From the NCBI GenBank assembly GCA_036390995.1, contig DASWAT010000052.1, positions 1 to 17,548 of the forward strand: 17,548 nucleotides of DNA. Reading direction: 5' to 3'. The notes below the pieces were generated by a model. The model saw only the letters and a program-made list of their open reading frames with translations. It searched no databases and was not told the DNA's origin. Source of the stretch: DASQQQ01 sp036390995. GTDB taxonomy: Bacteria; Actinomycetota; UBA4738; HRBIN12. Shown here piece after piece: positions 1 through 6,031 of the stretch; within the stretch, counting starts at the first letter, position 1; the number at the start of each line of letters is the position of its first letter. Made by a program: the position numbers and the translations under genes.

Positions 1-98
1 CCGGTGGCGGAGAGGAACAGCGGGTAGGCGGCGGCCGCGGCCGCGAGCAGCAGGGACCCGACGGCAAGAGCGGCGAACAGTCCCGGGAAGCGGAGCAT
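1..98 (-). CDS. N-terminus of a membrane protein, probably an ABC-type permease (partial)
   Basis: Only the first 32 codons are in the window; the gene runs off the left edge. Read from the ATG at 98, the peptide begins MLRFPGLFAALAVGSLLLAA and continues AAAAYPLFLSAT. That is a short basic start followed by one long hydrophobic helix ending in Y-P-L-F-L-S-A. This type of N-terminus, with a first helix ending in a PLF-S-A motif, is common in actinobacterial FtsX/MacB-like permeases, and that is the basis of the call. The purine-rich GGAAGG lies 11 nt upstream of the ATG, a rather long spacing. The small unknown gene at 240-521 is upstream on the same strand, 141 nt away. Any membrane protein with an N-terminal anchor would also fit, because no catalytic or family-defining residue is visible. 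Confidence 0.55.
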   Translation of the reverse strand, partial: MLRFPGLFAALAVGSLLLAAAAAAYPLFLSAT

Positions 99-197
99 CG
101 CGAACGGTGCCTTCCGCCACAGCGGGTCGACACCGCCACGACCTGCGTTCGTCGCGTCCCCCACTCATCCTCCCGGCAGCGCGCGCCATCGCCCTGG

Positions 198-221
198 GCT
201 CTGGGCCCAGAGCATGCTCTG
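198..221. repeat. Nested, mutually exclusive palindromes
   Basis: A perfect 16-bp palindrome, GCTCTGGGCCCAGAGC (198-213), overlaps a perfect 14-bp palindrome, CAGAGCATGCTCTG (208-221). They share the central CAGAGC arm, so the hexamer GCTCTG or its complement occurs three times in 24 bp and the arm can pair to either side. The site lies between the stop of the small minus-strand gene (240) and the start of the minus-strand membrane protein gene (98). No T-run follows in either direction, so it is not a standard intrinsic terminator. It may be an operator, a weak terminator or a recombination scar; the sequence alone does not decide. Confidence 0.6.
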
Positions 222-239
222 ACCGGTTGTACGCAAAGG

Positions 240-521
240 CTAGGCGACCCGGCGTGACCGAGCATGACGGAGGTGCAACGGACGGCGCACCCGGGGCCCT
301 CCACCCACCCGCGCGAGCTCCTCTCTCACCTGGGCGTCGATGTCGGTCGCGGCGTCCGCGTACCGGTCGAGGTCCTCCCAGGAGACGAACCGGATCGGTC
401 GGGGGGCCGGCGGCGGCGCTTCGGGCTCGCCATGCGGAGGCCGGAGCGGCTCGGGACGTCCGACCCACGCCTCGTAAGCCGCCTGCACGCAGCGCCGGAT
501 CGACTCATTCAGATCGGACAC
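240..521 (-). CDS. Small protein of unknown function (93 aa)
   Basis: I do not recognise this protein. The start chosen is GTG at 521, because GGAGGG (528-533) sits 6 nt upstream of it, an excellent ribosome binding site. An in-frame ATG at 551 has a poorer site. The protein starts VSDLNESIRRCVQAAYEAWV (likely helix), has a proline-rich linker around residues 22-41 (PEPLRPPHGEPEAPPPAP), then an acidic part (IRFVSWEDLDRYADAATDID). It ends in a basic Arg/His-rich tail (RVRRPLHLRHARSRRVA). No signal peptide or membrane segment is visible. Third codon positions are mostly G or C, as in its neighbours. It is divergent from the HEPN/MNT pair, with 95 nt between the start codons, so the two units may share a control region. 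Function is unknown. Confidence 0.6.
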   Translation of the reverse strand: MSDLNESIRRCVQAAYEAWVGRPEPLRPPHGEPEAPPPAPRPIRFVSWEDLDRYADAATDIDAQVREELARVGGGPRVRRPLHLRHARSRRVA

Positions 522-586
522 CCGCTGCCCTCCGGATCCCGCTACGGACATTCTGCAAGATGTCGCCTCGGAGCGGTAGGGCCGCC

Positions 587-592
587 TACGAT
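587..592 (+). promoter_or_regulatory. Candidate -10 element of the HEPN/MNT operon
   Basis: TACGAT fits the actinobacterial TANNNT -10 pattern. If its last T is taken as -7, transcription would begin at 599. That is exactly the in-frame GTG of the leaderless alternative start, or 18 nt before the ATG at 617. No clear -35 box is visible 16-18 nt upstream. The same hexamer precedes eno. Based on pattern only. Confidence 0.35.
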
Positions 593-616
593 GGCCGCGT
601 GAGCGAGGATCGGCCG

Positions 617-883
617 ATGGATACGGAAGAGTTCGAACGGTGGCGTGGGGAAGCCGATCGCGCCCTCGAGGGCGGTCGCCTGCAGGCCGCGGCGGGGCTG
701 CACAACTGGGCCTGCTTCGCGGCAGAGCAGGCGGCACAGCTGGCGATGAAGGCGCTCCTGCACGGTCTGGGACGCGGGCCGTCCGGTATCCACTACGGCG
801 AGTCCGATGCGGCCGAAGCCCTCGGCGACGCGGAGGCCGTCCTCCGGTTCGTCGACGAGACCTGGGGTGGGCTCCGTGGCTGA
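617..883 (+). CDS. Compact HEPN-domain protein, probable toxin half of a HEPN/MNT pair (88 aa)
   Basis: HEPN proteins paired with MNT nucleotidyltransferases form toxin-antitoxin modules in which the HEPN protein is usually an RNase. Residues about 25-50 (AAGLHNWACFAAEQAAQLAM then KALLHGLGRGP) match the typical HEPN helices with their A-x-x-Q-A-A-x-x-A-x-K-A-L signature. Residues about 58-83 (HYGESDAAEALGDAEAVLRF) match the usual last helix. The middle of the usual 125-135 aa domain, including the helix with an R-Y-P-D-type motif, seems absent. An R-x5-H string (R52 to H58) remains at the junction, so activity is uncertain. The start chosen is ATG 617, with GAGGA (605-609) 7 nt upstream; GTG 599 is an in-frame alternative. 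The stop overlaps the MNT start by 8 nt, indicating coupled translation. Confidence 0.7.
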   Translation: MDTEEFERWRGEADRALEGGRLQAAAGLHNWACFAAEQAAQLAMKALLHGLGRGPSGIHYGESDAAEALGDAEAVLRFVDETWGGLRG

Positions 884-1238
884 CGCCCTCGCGGAGCGGA
901 GGTCGGAGCGCGAACGGCTGATCGGGATGGCGCGAGCGTTCGTCGACGATCTCGCCGAGCGCATCCCGATCGTCGCTGCGGCCGTCGTGGGCTCCGTCGC
1001 GCGCGGCGACTTCAACGTGTGGAGCGACGTCGATCTCGTCGTCGTCTGCGAGCAGCTTCCGCAGCGCGCGCCCGACCGCGGAGCCCTGCTCGCCGAGCGC
1101 GCCCCCGCCGGTTTCCAGATCATCGGCTTCACGCCCGAGGAGTTCCGCGTGGCGCTCGCCAGAGAGAACCGGCTGGCGAGAGAAGCGGTCGACAAGGGCA
1201 TCGCGTTGGCGGGAGCCGAGTTCTTCGGGTCCGCCTGA
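876..1238 (+). CDS. MNT-type nucleotidyltransferase, probable antitoxin of the HEPN pair (120 aa)
   Basis: This is a minimal nucleotidyltransferase-fold protein of the MNT/MntA group. In studied HEPN/MNT modules the MNT partner neutralises the HEPN toxin, often by adding AMP to it. The signature G-S-x-x-R-G-x9-D-x-D is present as GSVARGDFNVWSDVDLVVV at about residues 39-57, giving the first two metal-binding aspartates. The third acidic residue, normally in the strand before the T-P-E-E-F motif, appears as Gln or a hydrophobic residue (GFQIIGFTPEEF, about residues 82-93). Nucleotide transfer may therefore be impaired. The GTG start at 876 overlaps the HEPN stop (881-883) and is preceded by a G-rich stretch. 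The gene converges on ftsB, whose stop is 16 nt further on. Confidence 0.8.
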   Translation: MADALAERRSERERLIGMARAFVDDLAERIPIVAAAVVGSVARGDFNVWSDVDLVVVCEQLPQRAPDRGALLAERAPAGFQIIGFTPEEFRVALARENRLAREAVDKGIALAGAEFFGSA

Positions 1239-1254
1239 CGCGATCCTCGCTGGC

Positions 1255-1584
1255 CTAGCAGTCGGCGGGCTCGCCGTCGGGCGAGTTCGGTGTGGTGACG
1301 AAGGCCGTTTCGCCGGGCTTGACCATGCCGAGGCACTCGCGCGCCAGCCGCTCCAGCTCCGCGGGGTCGCGCAGGCGGGAGATCTGCGTCTGCAACCTCG
1401 CGTTCGCGTCCTCGAGCAGCTGCGTCTGACGCTCGAGGTCGGCGATCTGCGCGCGCTGGGACAGGGATGCGCGGGCCGGACCGAGGCTCAGCAGCACGAG
1501 GAGGGACAGCGCGGCGATCAGGAACGCCGCCCGCCCGGTGAGGCGGATCTGGGAGCCCGATGCCGCCTCCGTGCGAACGGTCAT
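1255..1584 (-). CDS. ftsB: FtsB/DivIC-family septum formation initiator (109 aa)
   Basis: This small bitopic membrane protein belongs to the FtsB/DivIC family. These link the early and late divisome by binding FtsL/DivIB-type partners, with the bulk of the protein outside the membrane. A short cytoplasmic stretch (1-18) is followed by one membrane helix (about 19-37, AAFLIAALSLLVLLSLG). A coiled coil rich in L, Q and E follows (about 44-75), then the conserved family end DPAELERLARECLGMVKPGE (about 73-92). The length is short to normal for actinobacterial members. The ATG overlaps the eno stop in an ATGA (1581-1584), so it is translated in the eno operon; eno-ftsB adjacency is typical of Actinomycetota. 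The last residues (TTPNSPDGEPADC) are not conserved. The choice between ftsB and divIC as symbol is a matter of convention. Confidence 0.9.
   Translation of the reverse strand: MTVRTEAASGSQIRLTGRAAFLIAALSLLVLLSLGPARASLSQRAQIADLERQTQLLEDANARLQTQISRLRDPAELERLARECLGMVKPGETAFVTTPNSPDGEPADC
1270..1285 (+). terminator. Weak hairpin that could end the HEPN/MNT transcript
   Basis: CTCGCC-GTCG-GGCGAG forms a perfect 6-bp stem with a 4-nt loop, 31 nt past the MNT stop. Only TTCGGTGT follows, without a real T-run. It lies inside the 3' end of ftsB, so it may be a coding coincidence. Confidence 0.2.
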
Positions 1585-2861
1585 CGCCCGCCCCGTCGGA
1601 TGGCCGAGCCTCCCGCGTAGCGAGCCGAATCGCCCAGCTCCTCCTCGATCCGGAGCAGGCGGTTGTACTTCGCGACCCGCTCGGTTCGAGCCGGTGCCCC
1701 GGTCTTGATCTGGCCGGCGCCGAGGGCCACCGTGAGATCGGCGATCGTGGTGTCCTCGGTCTCGCCGGAGCGATGAGAGACCACCCGCCCGTACCGCTCG
1801 TCGGCGGCCTGGCGCATGACGTCCATCGTCTCAGTGAGCGAGCCGATCTGGTTCAGCTTGATGAGGATGGCGTTCGCGACGCCCTCGCGGATCCCCCTCG
1901 CGAGCCGCTCGGGGTTCGTGACGAAGATGTCGTCGCCGACCATCTGGACGCGACCGCCGAGCTCGTGTGTGAGCGAGGCCCAGCCCTCCCAGTCGTCCTC
2001 GGCCAGACCGTCCTCGAGCGACACGACGGGGAAGGAATCGATCAGGCCGCGGTAGAACCCGACCATGTCGGCCGAGGTGCGGTCCCTGCCCTCCAACCGG
2101 TACGCGCCGTCGCGATAGATCTCTGACGAGGCGGGATCCATGGCCAGGGCGATCTCGTCACCCGGCTCGAGGCCGACCTTCGCGATCGCCTCGACCATGA
2201 CGGACAGCGCCTCGGCCGCGGTTCCGATCTCCGGGGCGAACCCGCCCTCGTCGCCGACGCCGGTGGCCAGGCCCCGCTCCTTCAGGAGGGCCTTCAGGGC
2301 GTGGTAGGTCTCGGCGCACCACCGCAGCGCCTCCGAGAACGACGCCGCGCCGACCGGCATCAGCATGAACTCCTGCAGCTCGAGCTCGTTGTCGGCGTGC
2401 ACGCCGCCGTTGATCACGTTCATCATCGGCGTGGGAAGCAGGTGGGCGGCCGGGCCGCCGAGGTAGCGGTACAGCGGCAGCCCCAGGTCGTTCGCAGCCG
2501 CGTGCGCGACGGCGAGCGAGACGCCGAGGATCGCGTTCGCCCCGAGGTTCGACTTGCCCGCCGTGCCGTCGAGATCGAGCAGCGCGGCGTCGAGCGCCCG
2601 CTGCTCGAGGGCGTCCATCCCGGCGACCGCCGGCCCGATCACCGTGACCACGTTCTCGACCGCGCGCAGGACGCCCTTGCCGCCGAACCTCGCGGCGTCG
2701 CCGTCCCGCAGCTCGAGGGCCTCGTGCTCGCCGGTGGAGGCTCCCGATGGAACGGCGGCTCGGCCGAACGCCCCGTCCTCGAGCAGCACGTCTACCTCGA
2801 TCGTGGGGTTCCCTCGCGAGTCGAGGATCTCGCGCGCTGTGACGGAAGCGATCGCAGGCAT
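1581..2861 (-). CDS. eno: Enolase (phosphopyruvate hydratase, 426 aa)
   Basis: Enolase converts 2-phosphoglycerate to phosphoenolpyruvate in glycolysis. It is cytosolic and Mg-dependent. Visible family motifs are SGASTGEHEALELRDGD (39-55), NVINGGVHADN (148-158), GDEGGFAPE with the catalytic Glu (E205), MDPASSE with Mg ligand D242, SLEDGL (E283), GDDIFVTNP (D310), IKLNQIG with catalytic Lys (K335) and SHRSGETEDTTIADL (362-376). The length is normal and all key residues are present. ATG 2861 was chosen because MPAIASVTAREILDSRGNPT is the standard enolase N-terminus; an upstream in-frame TTG would add six residues. No Shine-Dalgarno sequence precedes this ATG. Instead a -10-like TACGAT ends 10 nt before it, suggesting an almost leaderless mRNA. 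It overlaps ftsB by 4 nt. Confidence 0.98.
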   Translation of the reverse strand: MPAIASVTAREILDSRGNPTIEVDVLLEDGAFGRAAVPSGASTGEHEALELRDGDAARFGGKGVLRAVENVVTVIGPAVAGMDALEQRALDAALLDLDGTAGKSNLGANAILGVSLAVAHAAANDLGLPLYRYLGGPAAHLLPTPMMNVINGGVHADNELELQEFMLMPVGAASFSEALRWCAETYHALKALLKERGLATGVGDEGGFAPEIGTAAEALSVMVEAIAKVGLEPGDEIALAMDPASSEIYRDGAYRLEGRDRTSADMVGFYRGLIDSFPVVSLEDGLAEDDWEGWASLTHELGGRVQMVGDDIFVTNPERLARGIREGVANAILIKLNQIGSLTETMDVMRQAADERYGRVVSHRSGETEDTTIADLTVALGAGQIKTGAPARTERVAKYNRLLRIEEELGDSARYAGGSAIRRGGR

Positions 2862-2870
2862 GGGGACCCG

Positions 2871-2876
2871 ATCGTA
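2871..2876 (-). promoter_or_regulatory. Candidate -10 element of eno
   Basis: TACGAT on the minus strand is separated from the eno ATG by 9 nt, giving a predicted start site about 3 nt before the ATG. The -35 position falls inside the hairpin at 2884-2913 and shows no good TTGACA match. Pattern evidence only. Confidence 0.35.
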
Positions 2877-2883
2877 CAACGCT

Positions 2884-2913
2884 GCGGGACAGATCGGCGG
2901 CGATCCGTCCCGC
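2884..2913 (-). terminator. Strong hairpin between the GGDEF gene and eno
   Basis: Read on the minus strand, GCGGGACGGATCG pairs with CGATCTGTCCCGC across a CCGC tetraloop. This is a 13-bp stem with a single G-U pair. It starts 15 nt after the GGDEF stop (2928), the usual place for a terminator, but no T-run follows (AGCGTTGTACG). The 3' arm overlaps the expected -35 region of eno, so it could instead be an operator. Confidence 0.55.
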
Positions 2914-2927
2914 GCGAGAGGGCCGGA

Positions 2928-4004
2928 CTAGCTCTCGGGCTCCGGCGGCGCGGGCGTCTCGCCGGCATCGGGCAGGACCACCGTCCGGCCGGTCTCCGGC
3001 AGGATCACCACGCGGTGCCGGCCGGCTGCCTTCGCCTCGTACAGCGCCATGTCGGCACGGGCCACGAGACGCTCGGTGGGCTCGCGGAAGTCCCACTCCG
3101 CCACGCCGATCGAGCAGCGCGCCTCGGGGACCGAGTCCCGGAGCCGCTGCACGATCGTGGCCGCCATGTCGAGGGGGCAGCCGGGCAGGAGGATCCCGAA
3201 CTCGTCCCCGCCGATCCGGGCCAGGATGTCACTCGCGCGCAGCTGGTTCTGCCAGGTGGCGGCGACCTCCTTCAGCAGGCGGTCGCCGGCCTGGTGGCCG
3301 TTCGTGTCGTTGAAGCCCTTGAAGTCGTCCAGGTCGAGCAGCGCGACGGCCACCGGGCGGCCATCGCGGGTGGCACGAACCAGCGCGCCGGACAGCTCCT
3401 CGTCCCACGCACGGCGGTTCGCCGCGCCGGTGAGCGGGTCGGTGCCCGCCAGCACCTGCAGCCGGGAGGTCTGGTGGCGCAGCCCCTGGAAGAAGCGGTA
3501 GACGAACACCGCGATCCCGCCGCCCGCCGCCACCAGCGTCAGGAGGCGGATCCAGTCGCGGGAGTCGCCGTGCGCCGTGACGACCGGCATGCCGAGCACG
3601 ACGGCCGCTCCCGCCACCACGACCACAAGCTCCCGGGGCCGCCCGAAGATGGCCACCCAGAAGACCGGCAGCAGCGCGAGCTGTGCGTACGAGGAGTGCA
3701 GGCCGCCGGTCGCACCCTGCACGAGGTAGATCACGCCCAGGTACGTGAGCGGCGCCAGCACGTGCAGCACCGTGGGGATCTTGTTCCAGGGGATCACGAG
3801 GATGGCCACGACGGCGGCCGCGGTGAGCGTGGAGGCCCGCTGGATCACCCCGGGGTCGATGCCGGGAGCGTCGCGCATGGCCAGGGACAGGAAGCCCAGG
3901 AGGACGGCCCCGACGAGGCTCCCCACCTGACGGAACAGGCCCTCACGCGACAGCGGGTCGGTTCGCCCTCGGAAGGATCGAGGCTCTGCATGCACCGTGG
4001 TCAT
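2928..4004 (-). CDS. Membrane-bound diguanylate cyclase, GGDEF domain (358 aa)
   Basis: GGDEF proteins make cyclic di-GMP from two GTP. The N-terminal half has six likely membrane helices (about 26-44, 57-73, 77-97, 105-121, 124-145, 152-174), with short loops and no recognised sensor family. The catalytic domain (about 185-335) starts with the conserved DPLTGAANRRAW (189-200). It contains LLDLDDFKGFNDTNGHQAGD (222-241) and an intact GGDEF signature (265-269). R-A-S-D (256-259), exactly five residues before GGDEF, is a textbook inhibitory RxxD product-binding site. Active, feedback-inhibited synthesis is therefore expected. The tail is Pro/Glu-rich. ATG 4004 has GAGGGG 5 nt upstream. The gene sits between mazG and eno, a position held by other genes in mycobacteria, so it looks like a lineage-specific insertion. 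Its signal input is unknown. Confidence 0.93.
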   Translation of the reverse strand: MTTVHAEPRSFRGRTDPLSREGLFRQVGSLVGAVLLGFLSLAMRDAPGIDPGVIQRASTLTAAAVVAILVIPWNKIPTVLHVLAPLTYLGVIYLVQGATGGLHSSYAQLALLPVFWVAIFGRPRELVVVVAGAAVVLGMPVVTAHGDSRDWIRLLTLVAAGGGIAVFVYRFFQGLRHQTSRLQVLAGTDPLTGAANRRAWDEELSGALVRATRDGRPVAVALLDLDDFKGFNDTNGHQAGDRLLKEVAATWQNQLRASDILARIGGDEFGILLPGCPLDMAATIVQRLRDSVPEARCSIGVAEWDFREPTERLVARADMALYEAKAAGRHRVVILPETGRTVVLPDAGETPAPPEPES

Positions 4005-4131
4005 CCGGTCCCCTCACTAGTCACCGCCACTCACGGCGGACCGCTCACACGTGTTATCGGCGCATCGGACACCGAAGCCTGAGCGCTCGGGTGACGGATT
4101 TCCCACGACCACACGCTACCGACGGATCCGT

Positions 4132-4147
4132 TCCCCCATCTGGGGGA
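4132..4147. promoter_or_regulatory. 16-bp inverted repeat upstream of the GGDEF gene
   Basis: TCCCCCA-TC-TGGGGGA has two perfect 7-nt arms around two bases, in the 192-nt gap between the mazG stop (4197) and the GGDEF start (4004). Without a T-run it is not a normal terminator, and the compact dyad is more like a binding site for a dimeric regulator. No confident promoter was found in the gap; a GATAAC-like -10 near 4050-4055 is weak. Confidence 0.4.
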
Positions 4148-4196
4148 GACCGATCGCAGCACGCGCCGGCCGGGGGAACGCGGAGGGCGAGCGAGG

Positions 4197-5015
4197 TCAG
4201 CGCGCCCGGCGGAACAGCCGGCGGATCTCGGGCTCCGGCATCGCGTCGAGATCAATGCCCTCCTCGCGGACCATCGCCATGAAGCGCTCGTACCGCTCGG
4301 CGAAGCCGTGGATCGTCCGGCGGAGGGCGCTCTCGGCGTCCACACCGAGCTTGCGCGCCACGGCGACCGTGGCGAACAGCACGTCGCCGATCTCCTCCTC
4401 GGCGTTGTCCGCATCGGTGTGGTGCTCGAGCTCGTCGACCTCCTCCTTCAGCGCCTCGAGCGCGCTGCCGGCGGATCGCCACTCGAAGCCCCAGCCGGCC
4501 GCCCGGCGCTGGACCTTTGCCGCGCGCGCAAGCGCCGGGAGCGTGGGCGGGATGTCCTCCTCCACGCCCTTCGGCCCCTTCTCCTCGGCCTTGATCCGCT
4601 CCCAGTTCACGAGCACCTCGTCGGCGCCGGAGACCTCGACCTCGCCGAACACGTGGGGGTGGCGGCGGATCAGCTTCTCCACGATCGCCTGGGCGACGTC
4701 GTCCACGTCCCAAGAACCCTCGTCCGCCGCCATCTGCGCGTGGAACGCCACCTGCAGCAGCACGTCGCCGAGCTCCTCGCGCAGGCGATCGCGATCGTCG
4801 GCATCGATCGCCTCGAGTACCTCGTGGGTCTCCTCCAGGAGGTGACGGGCGAGCGAGCGATGCGTCTGCTCGGCGTCCCAGGGGCAGCCACCGGGTCCGC
4901 GGAGCCTGGCCATCACCCGGATCAGATCGAGCAGCCGCACGCCCTCCTGGCTGGACGGCACCGCGCCGGTCGGAACGTGAGCGAGCGGATCGCCGGGCGT
5001 ACCCGTCGCGGTCAC
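4197..5015 (-). CDS. mazG: MazG nucleoside triphosphate pyrophosphohydrolase (272 aa)
   Basis: MazG hydrolyses NTPs and dNTPs to NMP and pyrophosphate. It is thought to clean damaged nucleotides from the pool and to lower stress signals. Both tandem MazG domains are present. The first has RLRGPGGCPWDAEQTHRSL (about 37-55) with EETHE (61-65) and ELGD (81-84). The second has KEEVDELEHH (190-199) with EEIGD (207-211). These are the two E-x-x-E...E-x-x-D metal-binding motifs. The GTG at 5015 overlaps the stop of the upstream SurA-like gene in a GTGA (5012-5015), which fixes the start and implies translational coupling. It adds about 25 poorly conserved residues before the usual LLDLIRVMARLRGPGGCPWD. 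The mfd-surA-mazG order is common in Actinomycetota. Confidence 0.95.
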   Translation of the reverse strand: MTATGTPGDPLAHVPTGAVPSSQEGVRLLDLIRVMARLRGPGGCPWDAEQTHRSLARHLLEETHEVLEAIDADDRDRLREELGDVLLQVAFHAQMAADEGSWDVDDVAQAIVEKLIRRHPHVFGEVEVSGADEVLVNWERIKAEEKGPKGVEEDIPPTLPALARAAKVQRRAAGWGFEWRSAGSALEALKEEVDELEHHTDADNAEEEIGDVLFATVAVARKLGVDAESALRRTIHGFAERYERFMAMVREEGIDLDAMPEPEIRRLFRRAR

Positions 5016-6031
5016 GGCGTTGCGGAGGCGGTGGCGCTCGGCGCGGGCGCCTGCGAGTCCGTGGCGGTGCTGCGGACCGGCACGACCTGCCCGTTGGTGC
5101 GGTCCAAGCGCCCGTACTTCGGGTTCACCGAGATGTCGGCGTTCACCAGCCGCTGCTGCAGCCACTGAGTGAAGATCTGGCCCTGGAGCGGGCCGATCAG
5201 CTGATCGCGGACCTGGCTGAGCGGCTGAAGGGTGCGGCTGACGAGCTCGATCACGTGCCACCCGAACTGGCTCTTTACCGGCGGGCTGATCTGGCCGGGC
5301 TGCAGCTTCAGCGTAGCCTGCACGAAGTCGGGGTCGTAGCTCTGCTCGAACGTGGATAGCGAGATCGTGCCGAGATCCCCCCCGTTCTGGGCCGAGGCCG
5401 TGTCCGTCGAGTACTTCTTCGCCAACTCGCCGAAGATCTTCGGCGTGACCTGCTGCTCGATGCGCTTGGCCTCCGCCTGCGTCTTGACCAGGATGTGCTT
5501 CACGTCGAGCTGGGTGAAGCTGGCGAGCTGCTGCTGGTACAGCTGCTGGAGCTGCGCCTGCGTGACCTGGTCGGCGGCCACCGCCTTCTGGACCTCGTTG
5601 AACAGGAGCAGCCGGCGGGCCAGGGAGGTCAGGTCGCCGCGGGTCATCCCGGCGGCTTTCAGCTGGGTGTCCAGCTGCTTCGCGCCGCCGAGGTTGGCCT
5701 CGAGCTGGGCGAGCGCGTTCGTGACGCTGGTTTGCGGAACCGTCACGTCGTGGCTCTGCGCGTACCCTTTCACCAGGTCCTCTTGGATCAGGTTCGAGAG
5801 CGTGAAGCGCGCACATGCCGCGTCGGCGGTCTCCCCCGCGGTCGGCGTGCCGCCGCATGTCTGCTGGGACAGCCCGGCGAGGAACCGGAAGAACACGACG
5901 TCCTGCGCCAGCTGGTCGTCGGAGATCACCGAGCCGTCCACCGTGGCTGCGGGGGGTTTCGCCGAGCTGCACGCGGCTGTGACGAGCGCCAAGAGGAACA
6001 CGGGAACGAGGAAGCGGAGGGAACGACGCAT
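5012..6031 (-). CDS. SurA/PrsA-like peptidylprolyl isomerase lipoprotein (339 aa)
   Basis: This is a predicted extracytoplasmic folding chaperone. Residues 1-21 form a lipoprotein signal (MRRSLRFLVPVFLLALVTAAC) with Cys21 as the lipidated residue. Residues about 25-165 are a helical SurA_N-type region containing a Cys pair (C59, C73). The parvulin (rotamase) domain spans about 175-266. It shows the family pattern VKHILVKTQAEAKRI, FGELAKKYSTD, NGGDLGTI and FGWHVIELV. The C-terminal part ISVNPKYGRLDRTNGQVV resembles other actinobacterial members, and the protein ends in a Ser/Ala/Pro/Thr-rich tail. The ATG directly abuts the mfd stop (TGA then ATG), and the stop overlaps mazG, so the three genes are probably one operon. 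Client proteins are unknown. Confidence 0.93.
   Translation of the reverse strand: MRRSLRFLVPVFLLALVTAACSSAKPPAATVDGSVISDDQLAQDVVFFRFLAGLSQQTCGGTPTAGETADAACARFTLSNLIQEDLVKGYAQSHDVTVPQTSVTNALAQLEANLGGAKQLDTQLKAAGMTRGDLTSLARRLLLFNEVQKAVAADQVTQAQLQQLYQQQLASFTQLDVKHILVKTQAEAKRIEQQVTPKIFGELAKKYSTDTASAQNGGDLGTISLSTFEQSYDPDFVQATLKLQPGQISPPVKSQFGWHVIELVSRTLQPLSQVRDQLIGPLQGQIFTQWLQQRLVNADISVNPKYGRLDRTNGQVVPVRSTATDSQAPAPSATASATP

Noticed and set aside
4048..4056. ACACGTGT palindrome in the mazG-GGDEF gap as a second parS
   Set aside because: Only the CACGTG core agrees; the flanking TTT/AAA bases of parS are missing.
2301..4082. 593-codon plus-strand open frame
   Set aside because: Antisense to eno and the GGDEF gene, no recognisable domain, composition typical of a shadow frame.
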